Positions 30,944 to 43,403 of a DNA stretch of 64,000 nt are shown piece after piece. Source of the DNA: Mesodorylaimus sp. YZB2_4 (lineage: Eukaryota; Nematoda; Enoplea; Dorylaimida; Dorylaimidae); assembly GCA_030248295.1 (NCBI GenBank), contig JASANH010000339.1, positions 124,001 to 188,000 of the forward strand, in the 5' to 3' direction. Within the stretch, counting starts at the first letter, position 1. Each line of letters begins with the position of its first letter. The position numbers were made by a program, and so were the translations under genes. The notes beneath the pieces were generated by a model, which was given only the letters and a program-made list of their open reading frames with translations, was not told where the DNA came from and ran no database searches.

Positions 30944-33900
30944 ATGTTTACAAGACGTTTTCTGCAGAATTATTATTCTTTGACGAAACGATTTTGCACA
31001 ATTTCGAAGATTTTGGAGGCCGGGCCGCGAAGCACTCCGATTACGATTCAGGTGGGAAACGGAGTAGATTTTTTCAAAGACTGTGTTCTATGCAATAATT
31101 GCATTCTAGGGCTGGGTTCTTCATCGTAGAGAACATAAAGATTTTAATTTTTACGTAATTAGCGATGGGCTTTCCTCGGAAACGATTCAAGTGGTCATGG
31201 AAAAGTCAAAAGTTTTGCAGTAAGTTTGAATTTCTGCTATTGTGGGGACGTTATACAGCATTATTTTTCAACTATAGTGACATGAAACCCGGTTCTGCTG
31301 TGAGCGTGACGGGAAGTCTGAGGCAAAGTCAAGGCCGAGGTCAAAAGTTCGATTTCGTACCCGACGTAGTTGATGTGATTGGCGAGATGGCCGAGGTTAA
31401 GACTTGTGTGTGTACGTTCATGGGAAGAAAGTTGTAGGAAGTCACTGGCTCAGTTCACCTTGACGGCCAAATGCTAATGGGTCCACTCGGGCCGCGGTGT
31501 AGAGCAGTGCAAGTTCACTGTTTTCGCTCCGCATGAAATTCTAGCTCGCACTGAAATCGTGGTCTGCGGAGTCTTACTGCGCCATCGACAGTGCTAGCGT
31601 GTGCATCTCAGGAGGAGCCGGCAGTGTTTGAGTAAAGCTAAGATCCTAGGTGGGTTCCCCAAGGACTGTGATTACACCCGCTCGAACCGTTCTCCTCCGG
31701 GCTGCCTACCTTAGCCAGACTAAGACAGACTAGCTGCATTGGATAGTTAGATTACCCGTAGATCGTATCTTCAGTACACCAAGTGTTTTGTTCTCTGTTT
31801 CAGAGCTATCCTCTCGGCGGCAAGGAGAAATGCGAAGAAGGCCGTGTCCGACTGCACCTGCACTTACGTCCGAAGATGATGTCGTTCTCGGCCATGCTTC
31901 GGCTTCGAAACGCGGCCAAAGATCAGATACACCAGTACATGCAAGTAGGGGTATGTGAAATACTTTCAAGTTTTCCTGCACGAACCTTTTAGGAAAAGCA
32001 ATTCTTGTGCATCGACACGCCTATTTTCACTTTGAACGATTGTGAGGGCGGCGGAGAAGCATTTACTGTGGAGGTACTAAAACTTTTCGATTGTGGTCTA
32101 TTGATTTTTTAGCATCGTTCTATCTTGTTTTGAAAGCCAGCCGACAAAGCGAAATTCGGGGATGCACTGATTCGAGAGTTGAACGCTGATGGCAGTGAAC
32201 GGGAAATAAAACGTAGTTTTTTTGGTCGACCAGCATTCACGACTGTGTCTGGCCAGTTGCATCTGGAAGCCGCTGCGTGGTAAGCAAGAACTGTTTTACT
32301 GGCTGTTGTCAGTGCTGCTGTGACTTGCCGCTTGAGGGCACCTGGAATTCTTGGGGGCGCGGCTGGGGCAGTTGGATCGGTAGGGAGGAACCAAGGCAGC
32401 AGAAGAACCGGCCACTGGGTGGGATTAGTGCTCTCCCTCCTAGCAAGCCACTCCTTTGTCCGTGTGGTCCACCCATGTGACTGGTGAGAGCCAGGGGGGA
32501 TGGGTGTCTTCGAATAGCATATCTCAAAGGGCCTCTGCGGTCGTCGTTTCCTTTGGTTCATACTGAAAGAGTCCAGAGGTTGACTCCTGGGCAGGTGATT
32601 GGTTTGTCTGCGGATTTGTCTGTGGGTAAGATGTAGGACTGTTGAGACATGGTCGTGCATTGTTGTGCTTCGTAAAGGATCTTCCCGTGTTTTCTGGTCT
32701 TTACTGCGCCATCGAGAGTGGGTGGTCGCTAGCATGGGCATCTCAGGACCGGATGCATTCGACCAGCAGCCAGGCTAGTGTATCATTGCACAGGGCAGTT
32801 GCAGGCACCCAGAGGCGGGGCATGCACGCCTGAGGGGTTGCTGTAGGACTCGGGGTCCTAGTGATCGTGATCGATACTCTGCAGGAGAAGCCTTTCTGCC
32901 AGGCGTGGGATATTGAAGACCTTGGACCGCTCGCTTGTAAGATCAGCCCGAACCTGCCGACGCGTGAGCGTGAAATATCGTACTTCACAACAGTGTGTAT
33001 CGGCTGTTTTTTCTTCAGCGCATTTCGTCAAGTTTACACTTTCAATCCGGCATTTCGAGCGGAGAGTTGCATGTCGAGACAGCATTTGGCTGAATTCTAC
33101 ATGTTGGAGGTGGAGATGGCCTTTATGACGGAGCTAGAACCGTTGGTGAAAGTGAGTCGGAATTGGATAGTCTTGATGTGGGTTCATGTTTGACTTTGGT
33201 ATGGTTTTTAGGTGGTCGAAGATTTGTTTCGAAAATGCTCAAGTGCAATATTGAACAGCAATGAAAAGGACTACGCATTTTGTGCGAAATTTCACAATGC
33301 CTCGCACATGGTGAGAAGAAAGGCTTTTTTGGGGGCTAGGGAAGTAAAATATGCAAGTTATGATGAGCGCTAGCCGAAATTAAAGAGCTGAGAACTGAGA
33401 CTTTACTGTGGTCTCATATGGCAATTCACAGATTGTCAGATAAGACGACAGGAAAATCAAAAATGGCAGGAGAAATTTGATCCCGCAGGCTAGTAGAACC
33501 TAAATGAAAACGGTCTGACGATGAGCTGCAAGCGTGTATGTCGGTATGCTGTAAATGCAATGCGTGTCTTCTGAGCAGGAGCACATGGGAGCGAAGGTGT
33601 GTTTGTATGGTGCTTGGTGCAGCCATAAAAACGCACCTTCGTTCTGGTTTTGCGCCCTCGGCATTCGGGTTCTGCTCTCACTGTGCTGATTTTTAAGTTT
33701 TGAATCAATGAACTAAGGCATCGAATTTCTGCGTGGTTAGAGCAATATCAGGGCCTGGCGGAGAGGCTAGTCTCAATTTCATGCTCGGTTAGCCTGACAT
33801 TGTGCGTGTACAGTCTCTGACCTGACATCTAGGCGGTCGTGAAAAAGACATTGGCTTCAACTAGTTCGTTCCCTCGGCTGTCGTATAAGGAGGCGGTGGA

Positions 33901-34828
33901 GATTTTGGAGAAGGGCGCTGCGGAGAACTTATTTCCCAAGCCGGTATGTATTAGATCATGCAACCAAGCCTGGTTGGCGTAGTAGGAAGTGTGGCGGGAC
34001 AAACTCCGACTGGAGTAGGCAAGTCTTGCGACTATACCTACGGCTGAAAGATCAGCCCGAGAAGTTGACGTCTCCCAGCCAGGGGAGATCAATTATTCCC
34101 TCCCATTCGCCGTGGTCTACCAGGCACGAGGGTTGCAGTGGAATAAAAATTGACGGAATAAATATATTTTTTAAGGCGAATAGTGGTTTTACGAAAGAAC
34201 AAGAACGTTATTTGGTCAAGCACTGTGGTAACCTGCCAGTGTTCGTTCTGAATTTTCCTGCCGATGCCAAACCGTTTTATATGGCCCGCGACAAGAATAC
34301 GGACTTGGTAAGCTCGTGTTGATTAGGGGCGGGGTGCATGGTTGGGGTATAAAGGGAGAGAACCCTAACTCTGTTAGGACACTAGAGACAGTGCAGCCCA
34401 ACTTGGTGATGCATAAAGCTTGCTAAGGCACTTACGAACTTGAATGGGGCATATACTTGCGGAAATGATAGAAGCAGCTGAGATGTTTGTTCTTTTTTGT
34501 TGTGGGAACACACGCGAACATTGAACCGAAATTTCGCAAGGTGTGGACAAAGGTGCAGTAACTGTAGTTGTCAGGCGATAATTGAGGAGTCGTACAGAGC
34601 TTGGCGTCTTCACAAAAAAGCGTCAAGCATTCTTGCTTATCAAAATTGATGCAGCAGTGAATGTGGCTCGTAGGTCTTTGCGGTGTTCAGTGAGACGGCA
34701 CGAACTGCGCATCTGTGTATCGGGCTGTGGCGCTGATTATTTTACACATTATATATTATGTATATACATATATATATATTATACATATATATATATTATA
34801 CATATATATATTATACATATATATATAT

Positions 34829-34859
<31 letters not shown>

Positions 34860-36331
34860 GGCATATGTGATATACATATATACTGCATATGTGATATACA
34901 TATATATATATACATATATATATATATACTGTATATATATGTATGTATGTACAGTATATACATAATATATGTATGTGTGTATATAGCATACTGTAGAGGC
35001 ATATATGCAGCAGATACTGCAAACGTAATACAGACCACTGCTATCCACTGACCAAAGGTTGTTCGTTAGAAGTCACGTACGTCAAGCAGATTTTCCGAAG
35101 ACTAACTGGAATCAGCAACCTCCAGATCAGTCTAACTTAGATCACTGATCGTGAGTTGGGTCCCAGTTAGTGCTGTGACTGGGAAAGTGAGCTTTATGTA
35201 ATACTGGTGTTTCAGTGAAGCACCCCTAACTCCCACGTTAGTACCGGAACTGCAGTTTGGGAGCACCTGCAGATTTGTCACTGCACGGGATATTGTTGTT
35301 TTAGGCTGCCTGTTTCGACTTGTTGGCGCCAGTGACGGGCGAGATCGTGGGTGGGAGTCTTCGTGAAGGCGACTTCGAGACCTTGGAGAACCGACTGGTG
35401 CAAATGGGCACTCAGGAGAAACTTGCGTGGTAAGCAAGGGTGGGATGCAAGGGTACAAAAAGTTGAGCCTTGAGCGGGATTCGTACCCCGCCTCTGGGAT
35501 ACCTAACCGCTGTACATATTATAAGACTCGTGGCACCGCGACATGTTGTGTATGTGTGGTCACCTTCAGGATTTGGTGTTTGTATAGTAAGAATTAGAGG
35601 AGTTACAACACAGTTTTCTGAAGACGGCTTCGAAGACATGCTCAGTGCCAAGGTGGTATGCAAAGCCAGTTGCCCCAGGTTCAAATCCTGCTCAAGGCTC
35701 AAGTTTTGTAATGTAATTTTCTTGATTGTTAGCTTGACAATTACATCCTGTGGGCGGGGCTGAAAAGTGTGGGAATGCCGACCAGTGGGAGAAGCAGGTG
35801 CTGGGCTGACCGTGTTCCAAGTGTAACGATGAATTTGCCGTTGGCACTGAGTATTTTTGTAATTTGAATTTGCGGATATTTTTTTAACATATATATATCG
35901 GATATATTTTTTTATATTTTACTCGTGAAACTCATTTGAGCTCAGGAAAGGTGAAAGAAGAGTTAGCCTAGGGCGTTAGGTGGGTTCTCTGGGGTTGATG
36001 GCCAAGTACTCTTGGTGCCAGATGCGAAATTCAAACTGAAGGAACAGCAACCAATGTGATTTTGGTGGGCGGCCATTCATTCTGTCATGTCAAGTTCTGG
36101 CTTACACGTTGAACACTTCCATGCGAGTTGGCTTGTATATGCCAAGCCATGGCTGGGGTCAGATATTGACTAGAACTCTATTTCAGGTATTTGGACTTGC
36201 GAAAATATGGATACCCGAGAACTGGCGGATTCGGATTAGGCCTGGAAAGATATCTGCAGTGGCTTGTGGGCGCTCATAATATCAAAGACTGTGTGCCATT
36301 CCCTCGTTGGTACCAGCATTGTTACCTGTGA
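30944..36331 (+). CDS. NARS2: Mitochondrial asparaginyl-tRNA synthetase
   Basis: Twelve exons: 30944-31051, 31110-31219, 31278-31395, 31804-31944, 31993-32073, 32137-32279, 33019-33151, 33212-33310, 33833-33943, 34176-34307, 35305-35429, 36187-36331; 481 residues against 477 in human. The N-terminus ([17 protein letters not shown]) is a typical mitochondrial presequence. The OB fold includes [20 protein letters not shown]. The class II core has motif 2 FRAES with HLAEFYMLE, then [19 protein letters not shown], and motif 3 [16 protein letters not shown], ending [10 protein letters not shown]. It charges mitochondrial tRNA-Asn. The second intron splice site of exon 3 uses GTTAAG. Introns hold a TA microsatellite, a family C repeat and an inverted tRNA-like repeat pair. 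Confidence 0.95.
32697..32870 (+). repeat. Dispersed repeat in NARS2 intron (second copy near 31.57 kb)
   Basis: TTACTGCGCCATCGA, AGTG, GCTAGC, TG and GCATCTCAGGA occur in the same order at about 31574-31612 and at 32701-32747. Both copies lie in NARS2 introns; the later part is GC-rich with GGACTCGGGGTCCTAG near 32850. Family not known. Confidence 0.5.
33956..34137 (+). repeat. Family C repeat, copy 1
   Basis: Shares with copies at 38.65 and 63.75 kb: AGCCTGG, ACTGGAG(C/T)A(A/G)GCAA, TCTTGCG, CGGCTGA, CCCGAGA(A/G)GTTGAC, CAGGGGAG, GCCTACCAGGCACGAGGGTT. The middle can form a hairpin around CCCGAGA. In intron 9 of NARS2. Confidence 0.65.
34747..34985. repeat. TA/TATACA microsatellite
   Basis: About 240 bases of near-pure TA/CATATA repeats in NARS2 intron 10. 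Apparent 60-130 residue Tyr/Ile ORFs here are artefacts of the repeat. Confidence 0.9.
35463..35702. repeat. Inverted pair of tRNA-like boxes in NARS2 intron 11
   Basis: Left arm TTGAGCCTTGAGCGGGATTC (35463-35482, continuing) and right arm 35673-35702 are inverted copies with about four mismatches over 27 bases. Each holds a B-box-like sequence (GGTTCAAATCC on the right, its inverse on the left). Could be two SINE heads inserted face to face, or the ends of a small foldback element. Confidence 0.55.
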
Positions 36332-36373
36332 CCACGAATAAGACTGTTTACTAGCATAATCTGGCACAGCCAC

Positions 36374-39300
36374 TTACCACACGCTACACTTGTTCACTGG
36401 GTTCATATAACTACCGAGGGGACAGTTAAACGCTTTGGCGAAGTCGGGGAAGTTCTGTAGTGTTCCTATAACTCTGTACTTGCCGGGCGAATGTTCATTA
36501 GTTGCTAATAAGTTACGCAAATATCGATCGCTGTGCTCGCCGCACCAGAAACTGGCGAAACTGAGAAAGAATACCTGTTCCATGGAGAAATGTTCCAAAC
36601 TGGGAAGACGCAGGTCTGGTTGGCTCGTTTGCTTCAGGTACATCTGGTAGGCCGTGTAGGCTTGTTTCAAGCCGCCATTGTCGGCTATGTTCTCGCCGAG
36701 GGTGTTGGGGCCTTTGACGCACGAGCTTTCGCTGTTGCCCAATTCGCTGTAACAGAATTTGCTGTATTGACGACTTATGCAAGCGGTGCGATTGCGGAAT
36801 TGACGATCCGATTCGGGACTCCACCAGTCGTGCAGATTGCCGTCCTTGTCCGACTGCGCTCCTTGGTCGTCGAAACCGTGCGTGATCTCGTGCCCGATGA
36901 CTGAGCCTGAAACGAAGGGTGTGAAGGGTGGGCAGGGAGATGGGAGGGGATTACCCATTGCACCGTAGTTGATGGCCATGGGGAAGTTGGCGTCGAAGAA
37001 TGGTGGCTGCAGGATGCCGGCTGGGAATGCGATGGAGTTCTTGATACTGGAGTACCTGCAAGCACACAGCCCTGTACACAGTCGTGATGACAGATGCTGG
37101 GCCTGACTGGATGTAACACGCTCTTGTGCGCTGGCAGACCGAGTTCCAAGTCTCGTGCTGAAGTGCACTGGGCACTAACAGTGGGGTGCTAGACCCGGGG
37201 TCCCAGTCGAACAGTGTTGCCCTCGTCAGCTGCGCTTACCAGGCGTTCACGATGGCGGGGGAGCCACCGAATGTGGACCTGTCGAAAGGGTGTCCCAACT
37301 TCTTGAACTGTCGTCCGACCATCCAGTACAGAATCTTGGTGTTCATGTCGAAGAAGCTGTCCTTGTCGGAGAATGGCAGCATCTTGTTGCCATCGCCCTC
37401 CCTCAGCTGCCTGTAGTAGTGATCGAGTGAGTCATCGTTCTTGATGAAGTCCGGATATCCGACACTGTTGTACGTCCTGAGTGTCCTCGACTTCTCCCGC
37501 GCGTAGGCCTTGGTCGACTCGTCCATCCAAGTCAGGTCATCCAGCAATTGCTCGAATGCATTGATCAGATTTTGGACCATTTCTTGTGTTTTACTCTTCG
37601 ATTCAGGCGGGAAGTAATGGTCAACGAAGACTCGACCCGCCGCGTAGCCTTCAACGTACGAGCTTGTTATGACGTGCCTGATTTGGGTGCTAAGCAGTGT
37701 CTCCCTGGAGAACATACATCTTCAAGAAGGGGAAGAAGGGGACTCGTATTTTCAAGGCCATGTCAGTAAATTTTTGAGCGACTCTTGCAACCCTTAAAGC
37801 AAACGCAGAGTAAATGCAGAATGTTCGATCTGATCTTCAGAGATTCTTCTGACCAGCAGGAATCAGCGGATTTCATGATCGATCTCAGCTTCAATTAGCT
37901 TCAATCGATTTCGATTTCATGATTACACAATGACAGTGAAGAGCCTAGTTAGGTCTTGCTAGGGTTTGCAAAGTTGTCCAGAAAAGTGGTTGGAGACATG
38001 ACCCACATTAGACCAATTATATTGTCACTCCCGCGGGTGTAATCGATTTATAAGTAGAACTAGTTCCTTCGGCACGCGTGTCATAAATCACAGAAACAAT
38101 CTGTTATTATCCGAAAGGGTGGCACGTGGTGAAAAGGACACGCAAATGTGTGCCCGTGGACACGTGTTTGCTTGCCGCTCTAGTTGGCAGAACATGATCA
38201 CTGGACCGTCCTGCAGTCCAAACACTGGCCTCCCGCATGAACATCCCCTAATTCCTTGTGGAATAACGAACCGAGACACGCACAGTTTCGAAGGTCCAGT
38301 GCACTGGTCACGTGAGAAGGGTTATAGAGTCAGATGACGGGGAGAAACAGGCTTTAAAATGGGTTTATAACGAGGCGGAGGAACTAGGGACCTGTGGCTT
38401 GCTGGGTTAGAAGCTGCTTCTGACAATGCTAGGATTCGACTCCTGTGTTCTCACACGGGTGTGCATTTGTGACCCGTACGACCTGGCAGTATCCCTTTAG
38501 ACTGGACATGGAACCAGACCATTGAGCAGAACTTGGAGAAGATATGATACTGCTGTGATCTGCCCGACAAGCTCTGGGATATAAGGTCTGAACTGATCAG
38601 TTGCAGTGGTCTGCACTGCTTCCCCAAGGCCACGAAATCAATATGACGAGTCCTAGCAGGTCCTGGCGGGCGTAGGAGAGAGACACAAAAACTGGAGCAA
38701 GGTAACTCTTGCGACAGTAACTGCGGCTGAAACATCAACCCGAGAGGTTGACTCTCCCTTCCAGGGGAGGCCGATTACCTCCCCCACTCGCCATGGCCTA
38801 CCAGGCACAAGGGTTACATCTAGACCATATCAGAAAAGAGTGTAAAGCGAGCAAGCCACTCTTGGTTGGCCAGTTGGACTGCCCGCCCACCTCCAGCGCA
38901 GTCTTACCTAAGAATTCTCGTCCTTCGTCCGGCTCTCCTGCAATGTGGGGGCACTGTGAGAGGGTGGCACACAAACGCACAGGCTCACCTATCACGTATC
39001 CCATGCACGTGTCCCATCGTTTGGGCACGGACGATCCCTTGAGGACGTGCAAGAAGTCATAGGCGGCGTGCACGAATCGTTCGTCCAGCCAAGCCACTCT
39101 GTCCAGGACTAGTCTCCAGATCAGGTAGTTGGCCAATGTCCTTCGGTCAGTTCGTACGAGCAAGTTGGACAAATTGCGTACATAATTTGGTTCGACCACG
39201 ATCAAAGTGGCCGAGTCGGAATTCATTTGATCAGCGATATTTAACCCTTGAAAATATCGATTCCAATCGATATGAGGTGCCTCTCGTTTCAATTTTCCAA

Positions 39301-40577
39301 TGGTCCATTTATTGTACATGGCCGTCTCGTTGCGACGTTGTTCGGCCGGTGTGTTTATTGAGGCCAACTGGATTTCGAATTTCAGCATGGACTCGAATGT
39401 GCGATTGTCCCAGGCCATGACTGTGGCCAGGCCGAGATCCTGCCTCAAATTAGCCACGAGACGCCTCATTAGATCGACGTAGGCCCCGCGGGTGTTGTTG
39501 TAGACTTCGTCCTGTTTCAAATAATAATCTTCCGATTTTTGTCCGAATGATAAAACTGCTTGATCGAGGAAGAGGGCGTAATAGGACGTGTTCTTCTGGT
39601 CGGCATAGACCGAGGGTCCGATCAGAGTGTGCACATTATAGAATCGTGACAGGCGTCCTACCGTGTACTCGACCGAGAAGCTATTGGCGTTCCAAGAGGA
39701 TTTCATCAACGGCCAGCCACCTTCGGCGTGAATTAGTTTAAGCAATGGAGCGCTTCGAAGACTTTCCGTCTCCTCTACGTTCATGCAAGCGTCGTAGGTG
39801 GCCTTCAACATTTTGACAGGTTCTGGAATGTTCTCGGAATCGGCATTTATCGATTCGAGTACACGCTTGGTGTTGTTCTTTACTTTGTCCCTGACCAGTG
39901 AGAATGCGTCTTGGCGATCTTTGTTGGGCGGGAGTGGATTGAGTTTGATCCACGATCCACACGCGTATTGGTAAAAATCGTCACCTAAAAGCCGGAAAAG
40001 GCGGCATTAGAGGCACAAAAGGAGAGGGTCAGTGGGCTGCTATTTACAGTCTGAGACGGGAGAAGGAGGATGGTCATATCGTCTTGATTATTACGCTGAA
40101 TGGTGTCATGGCAGACTGATGCAGTTGGAAATGACCCCTGGGAATGGAGACAGTGGAACATGGCCAGGGATGGCTGAAGGGCTTATCAGTAAGAGTAGTT
40201 CCCAGGCGAATGGGGCCAACAGGCCCGCAGATAGCTTACGAATATTGGGGGGGGGGGGCCACTCCGCCGCGGGGACAGATCTAGGATTCCCGCGCTCACT
40301 TACACGGATCGACATTAAAATTAATCGATTCCCTCAAATATCGAGCGGCCCGAATCCAGCCGTCCTCGAAATTGGCTTTGAGCACTGGCCGTGGTTCTGC
40401 GGGTGACCCGGGTCCGCTGGTTCGGTTGGCCGAGCCAGGGAGTGAGGCGGGACTGTCTGAGGGACAGTGGCGGACTTGTTGGGTGGCGATTAATATCCAG
40501 GCGATCAATGCTCCCAAGGCCAATGCGAAAGCGGCCAGCAACAAAGCCAGAACTTTTTCACGCGTTTGCCAGGACAT
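36374..40577 (-). CDS. M13 zinc metallopeptidase (neprilysin/endothelin-converting enzyme family)
   Basis: Minus-strand exons, 5' to 3': 40577-40304, 39984-38989, 37648-37240, 37055-36955, 36906-36374; 770 residues, the usual length. Type II membrane topology: short MSWQTREK then a 24-residue hydrophobic segment, lumen outside. DPC-DDFYQYACGSW opens the ectodomain. Zinc site HEITH at 599-603, third ligand Glu665 in GENIAD with Asp669, and the substrate motif VNAW in place of NAYY/NAFY. It ends CSVW, close to the CxxW end of the family. These enzymes cut small peptides (neuropeptides, tachykinins, endothelins) at the cell surface. The acceptor of exon 3 (GTTGAAG) is weak, but the whole protein stays in frame. 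Start chosen at CACCATG. Subfamily not resolved. Confidence 0.93.
38391..38480 (+). repeat. tRNA-like SINE head, diverged
   Basis: GTGGCTTGCTGGGTTAGAAG and GGATTCGACTCC look like A and B boxes of the SINE B group; the CATGA tail is absent. In intron 2 of the M13 gene. Confidence 0.4.
38646..38817 (+). repeat. Family C repeat, copy 2
   Basis: ACTGGAGCAAGGTAACTCTT, GCGGCTGAAACATCAACCCG, AGAGGTTGAC, CCAGGGGAGG and GGCCTACCAGGCACAAGGGT, closely matching copy 1. In intron 2 of the M13 gene. Confidence 0.7.
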
Positions 40578-43298
40578 GGTGACCAGTGCGTATATGTCGT
40601 GCGGAAGGAGGGCGGACTGGTTCTCCACCGTCCTCGTCGGCCGCCAGTTGGCGCAGACGGACAAGGGCGATGCGCGTGTTTTGAGAAACGGTTTTAGGTC
40701 TTAATGTTTGCTCGGTTGGACAAGAATTTTGGTGGATGCGCAATCAATGGGATGAGTGGACAGTGAAGTAGAGTCGATCAAGTGGCGGAGAGAACAAGAA
40801 AAGGGTAGGCAAGGAAGAGTAGGAACTCGAAAGCCATCGTTAAAATGTGGTTAGGTTCTAATGACGTCGAATAGTCGGACCCTCGAGAGGCCAGTCACAC
40901 GTCAATCGGCTTTTCTGCACGACTGCTCACTGCTCCAATGCCAAGGAGAAGATTTCTCGCGGACGACTTCGAACCACAAAGCCCATTAGCGAGCCAAGTC
41001 GGCCAGGCGTGTCAAAAATCTGATCTCGTTCAGTCATTGACGCTTGTCTCACCATTTGTCTTCCGTTTAAACCTTCCTCCAAGCCTCGCCTACTTTCATT
41101 GGCACCAGAGGCCTAAAAGTACATCATCAACATTGCCGAGACACCATTCTCCACAAACCCATTTTTGTCTCCCTGAAACGAGGAGCCTTCGTCTGGTCTC
41201 TTCTTGCCAGTCTCCCTTTTAACCATTGGCACAAGATGGCATGCAACTCGGAAAGATGAGAAGCATTTGGTTTTTGCAGAGTTTAAAACGCTTTTTCCAA
41301 ACAGCTCTTATTTCTACTCGAAGTACTAAGAGTATGGATTGGCGCTCAGTGCTGCTCGTCGGGTGCCTAGCGGGGATTACAGAGGTATCTCGTTCAGACA
41401 CATCTGGCCGCCACAATTTCTCACTTCTCGCACACAAATCAATTCGATTTGAGCTGTTGGAGATGTTTTCTCGTTCTGCTCGTGAACTAGAAAAACCTCG
41501 TTTGACATCTGCTTCCCCCTAATTTGTACTCATCCATCAAGTGCACACTACTGAAATTAAACTTGTCACAGAGCTGTGATTTGCTGCCTCGAACGGACGC
41601 GAACTGGGTGGCTCGACCTGAGGCGGCCCTGTCTGCTTGTGCCCCTGCGCTATGCTGGTTCAGTGACAGCCGTTTGGCTATCGGAGGTCTCGGGGTGGCC
41701 GTGGGGGCAGTTAGCAAGTTGCACAAGGCTTCTCCTGGCTCCACTCGGAGCACATGAGGACTGTGCAAGCCGGCCTCAGTTCCTCAGGCTGTCCGACAAC
41801 GGGCACGCTACTTGCTTGATTGGGTTGCCTAGAAGGGCTCGGATGTGTCAACCGCACCCTGGCGCGGGCACGCTTGCGATATTGACCTCTGTGGCTGGGG
41901 TCAAACACACACCACCCGTAGCCCTCATCACGATCATGACTCAAAAGAGGTCACAAAACGGGCTGTGCAGTGTTCCTGGGGACTTGGGTCAGCTGGCTGG
42001 GATTTCTGCTGCAGTTGCGGAAAAATAATGTATAGTAGGTGTGTTTGGCCCATGGAGAAGGACTGTTGGTTGCCTTGACTAGCCTAGAAAGCGTACCAGT
42101 CGCCTTCGTTGGCCTCTCGATACGCTCTCTACAGGCGAGGTAGAAACCCATCGGGTTGATGTCTCTGCCCCCTACGATAGGAGGCCTGGCTAGAGATCCG
42201 CTACCTGCTGTATCTCTCCAATATGGGGCTATCCCGCCTGCTACAATGAGCTGGTTGAACGGGGACCGTCTGAGACAGTTCTTCAGGGGCGTGAACACGC
42301 AGTCGTATGGATTGCACGCTCGGACGGCGAAGTGAGGCGAGACTGAAATGGCACCATGGTTATCGCACCATGTCTCAGGGGCACCTGGCCCGCAGAAGCT
42401 GCTGATAAAGCATCCAGACACCCGCAGTGGCCAGGGAGTCTGGGGTCTTCCTTATCCGTACTTTCTAGCAGGAGCGCCTATCTGATTGTGAGACTCGTTT
42501 ACACCACGCGAAATATTGTGGCGCCAAAAGAAAATGCAATTGTCCTCGATTAGAGATGGCTTGGAGGCCATGTGAGTTTCGCTTAGTTTGACCGGTGATG
42601 CTTGAACGATATGGAACTTTTGCCCCTTGAGATTTTGACCAGGCTACGAAGCAAGTAGGTCCCCAAGTGCAGCACTCGGAGCTAAATGACAATCGTTGGG
42701 GTGACCGTTTTTGCCCAGATTCAGTCTGTATGATCAAAACGTCAGGGTCTAAAACATTTGATTCCCATTCGCTGTCTTGAATTTGGGATCTGGCCATAAC
42801 TGTGCAGAGCGAAACTTGCTGTCCACTAGTTTTCCATTTTTTATGCGGATGATTTTACTTGAACAATACACAACATAGCATCTAAAATTTCAAAAACATT
42901 ATTTCAAAAAAGCAACATAAACACCATCATAAACCCCTTCTTACGATTAGTCATTCTAGCAAATAAAATCAGGCATCAGCCCATGACTCTATTCTAGCAC
43001 AGCACTTTTCCATATCCGCAAAGTCTCGGAACTGCGAGCAGACATGATGAATTTTGAGGCGCAGCTTCCAATTTTTACGTATTTTGCTCCTTATCGCTCA
43101 GTTGCAGACGACTATGGTCTTCACTTTTGTAATCGCGAGCTGAACTCTCGTGTGTCTTGGGCGCAGAACTTAGGAAGGTTCTCTGGTGAAATCCTTGGCT
43201 CCCCCAGGGCTATCTGGGTGTCCATAGGATGGATCAAGCGAGGAACGATCCCACTCAATCCACGACTCCTCGCGTTGAGCCTGTAGCCAACACACCGG
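40578..43298. other. Intergenic, no supportable gene
   Basis: The promoter of the M13 gene must lie at the left. An ATG at about 41335 opens a signal-peptide-like stretch (MDWRSVLLVGCLAGITE) that ends within 62 residues with no domain. A 156-codon minus frame at 41951-42421 is not protein-like. Poly-G near 40247 lies just outside. Low-copy repeats are likely, but I could not match them within the window. Confidence 0.4.
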
Positions 43299-43403
43299 GG
43301 GCGTGGTCTAGCGGGTCAATTGTCGTTTATTGTGTTCCTTAGCCCTCGAGTGCGCTGTATAGTGCTTGGCTATGGATAAAGTATGACATGTATGACATGA
43401 CAC
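43299..43403 (+). repeat. SINE B copy 4, internally deleted
   Basis: GTGGTCTAGCGGGTCAA jumps straight to TTGTCGTTTATTGTGTTCCT, missing the B box and about 65 bases, then continues normally to TTGGCTATGGATAAAG and a CATGA tail. Confidence 0.85.

Noticed and set aside
34582..35051. Tyr/Ile-rich frames on both strands
   Set aside because: Translation of the TA microsatellite.
41226..41522. Short frame with signal-peptide-like start
   Set aside because: Only about 62 residues from the inner ATG, no cysteine pattern, domain or neighbouring exon to support it.
41951..42421. 156-codon minus frame
   Set aside because: No recognisable motif, and composition looks like non-coding GC-rich repeat DNA.
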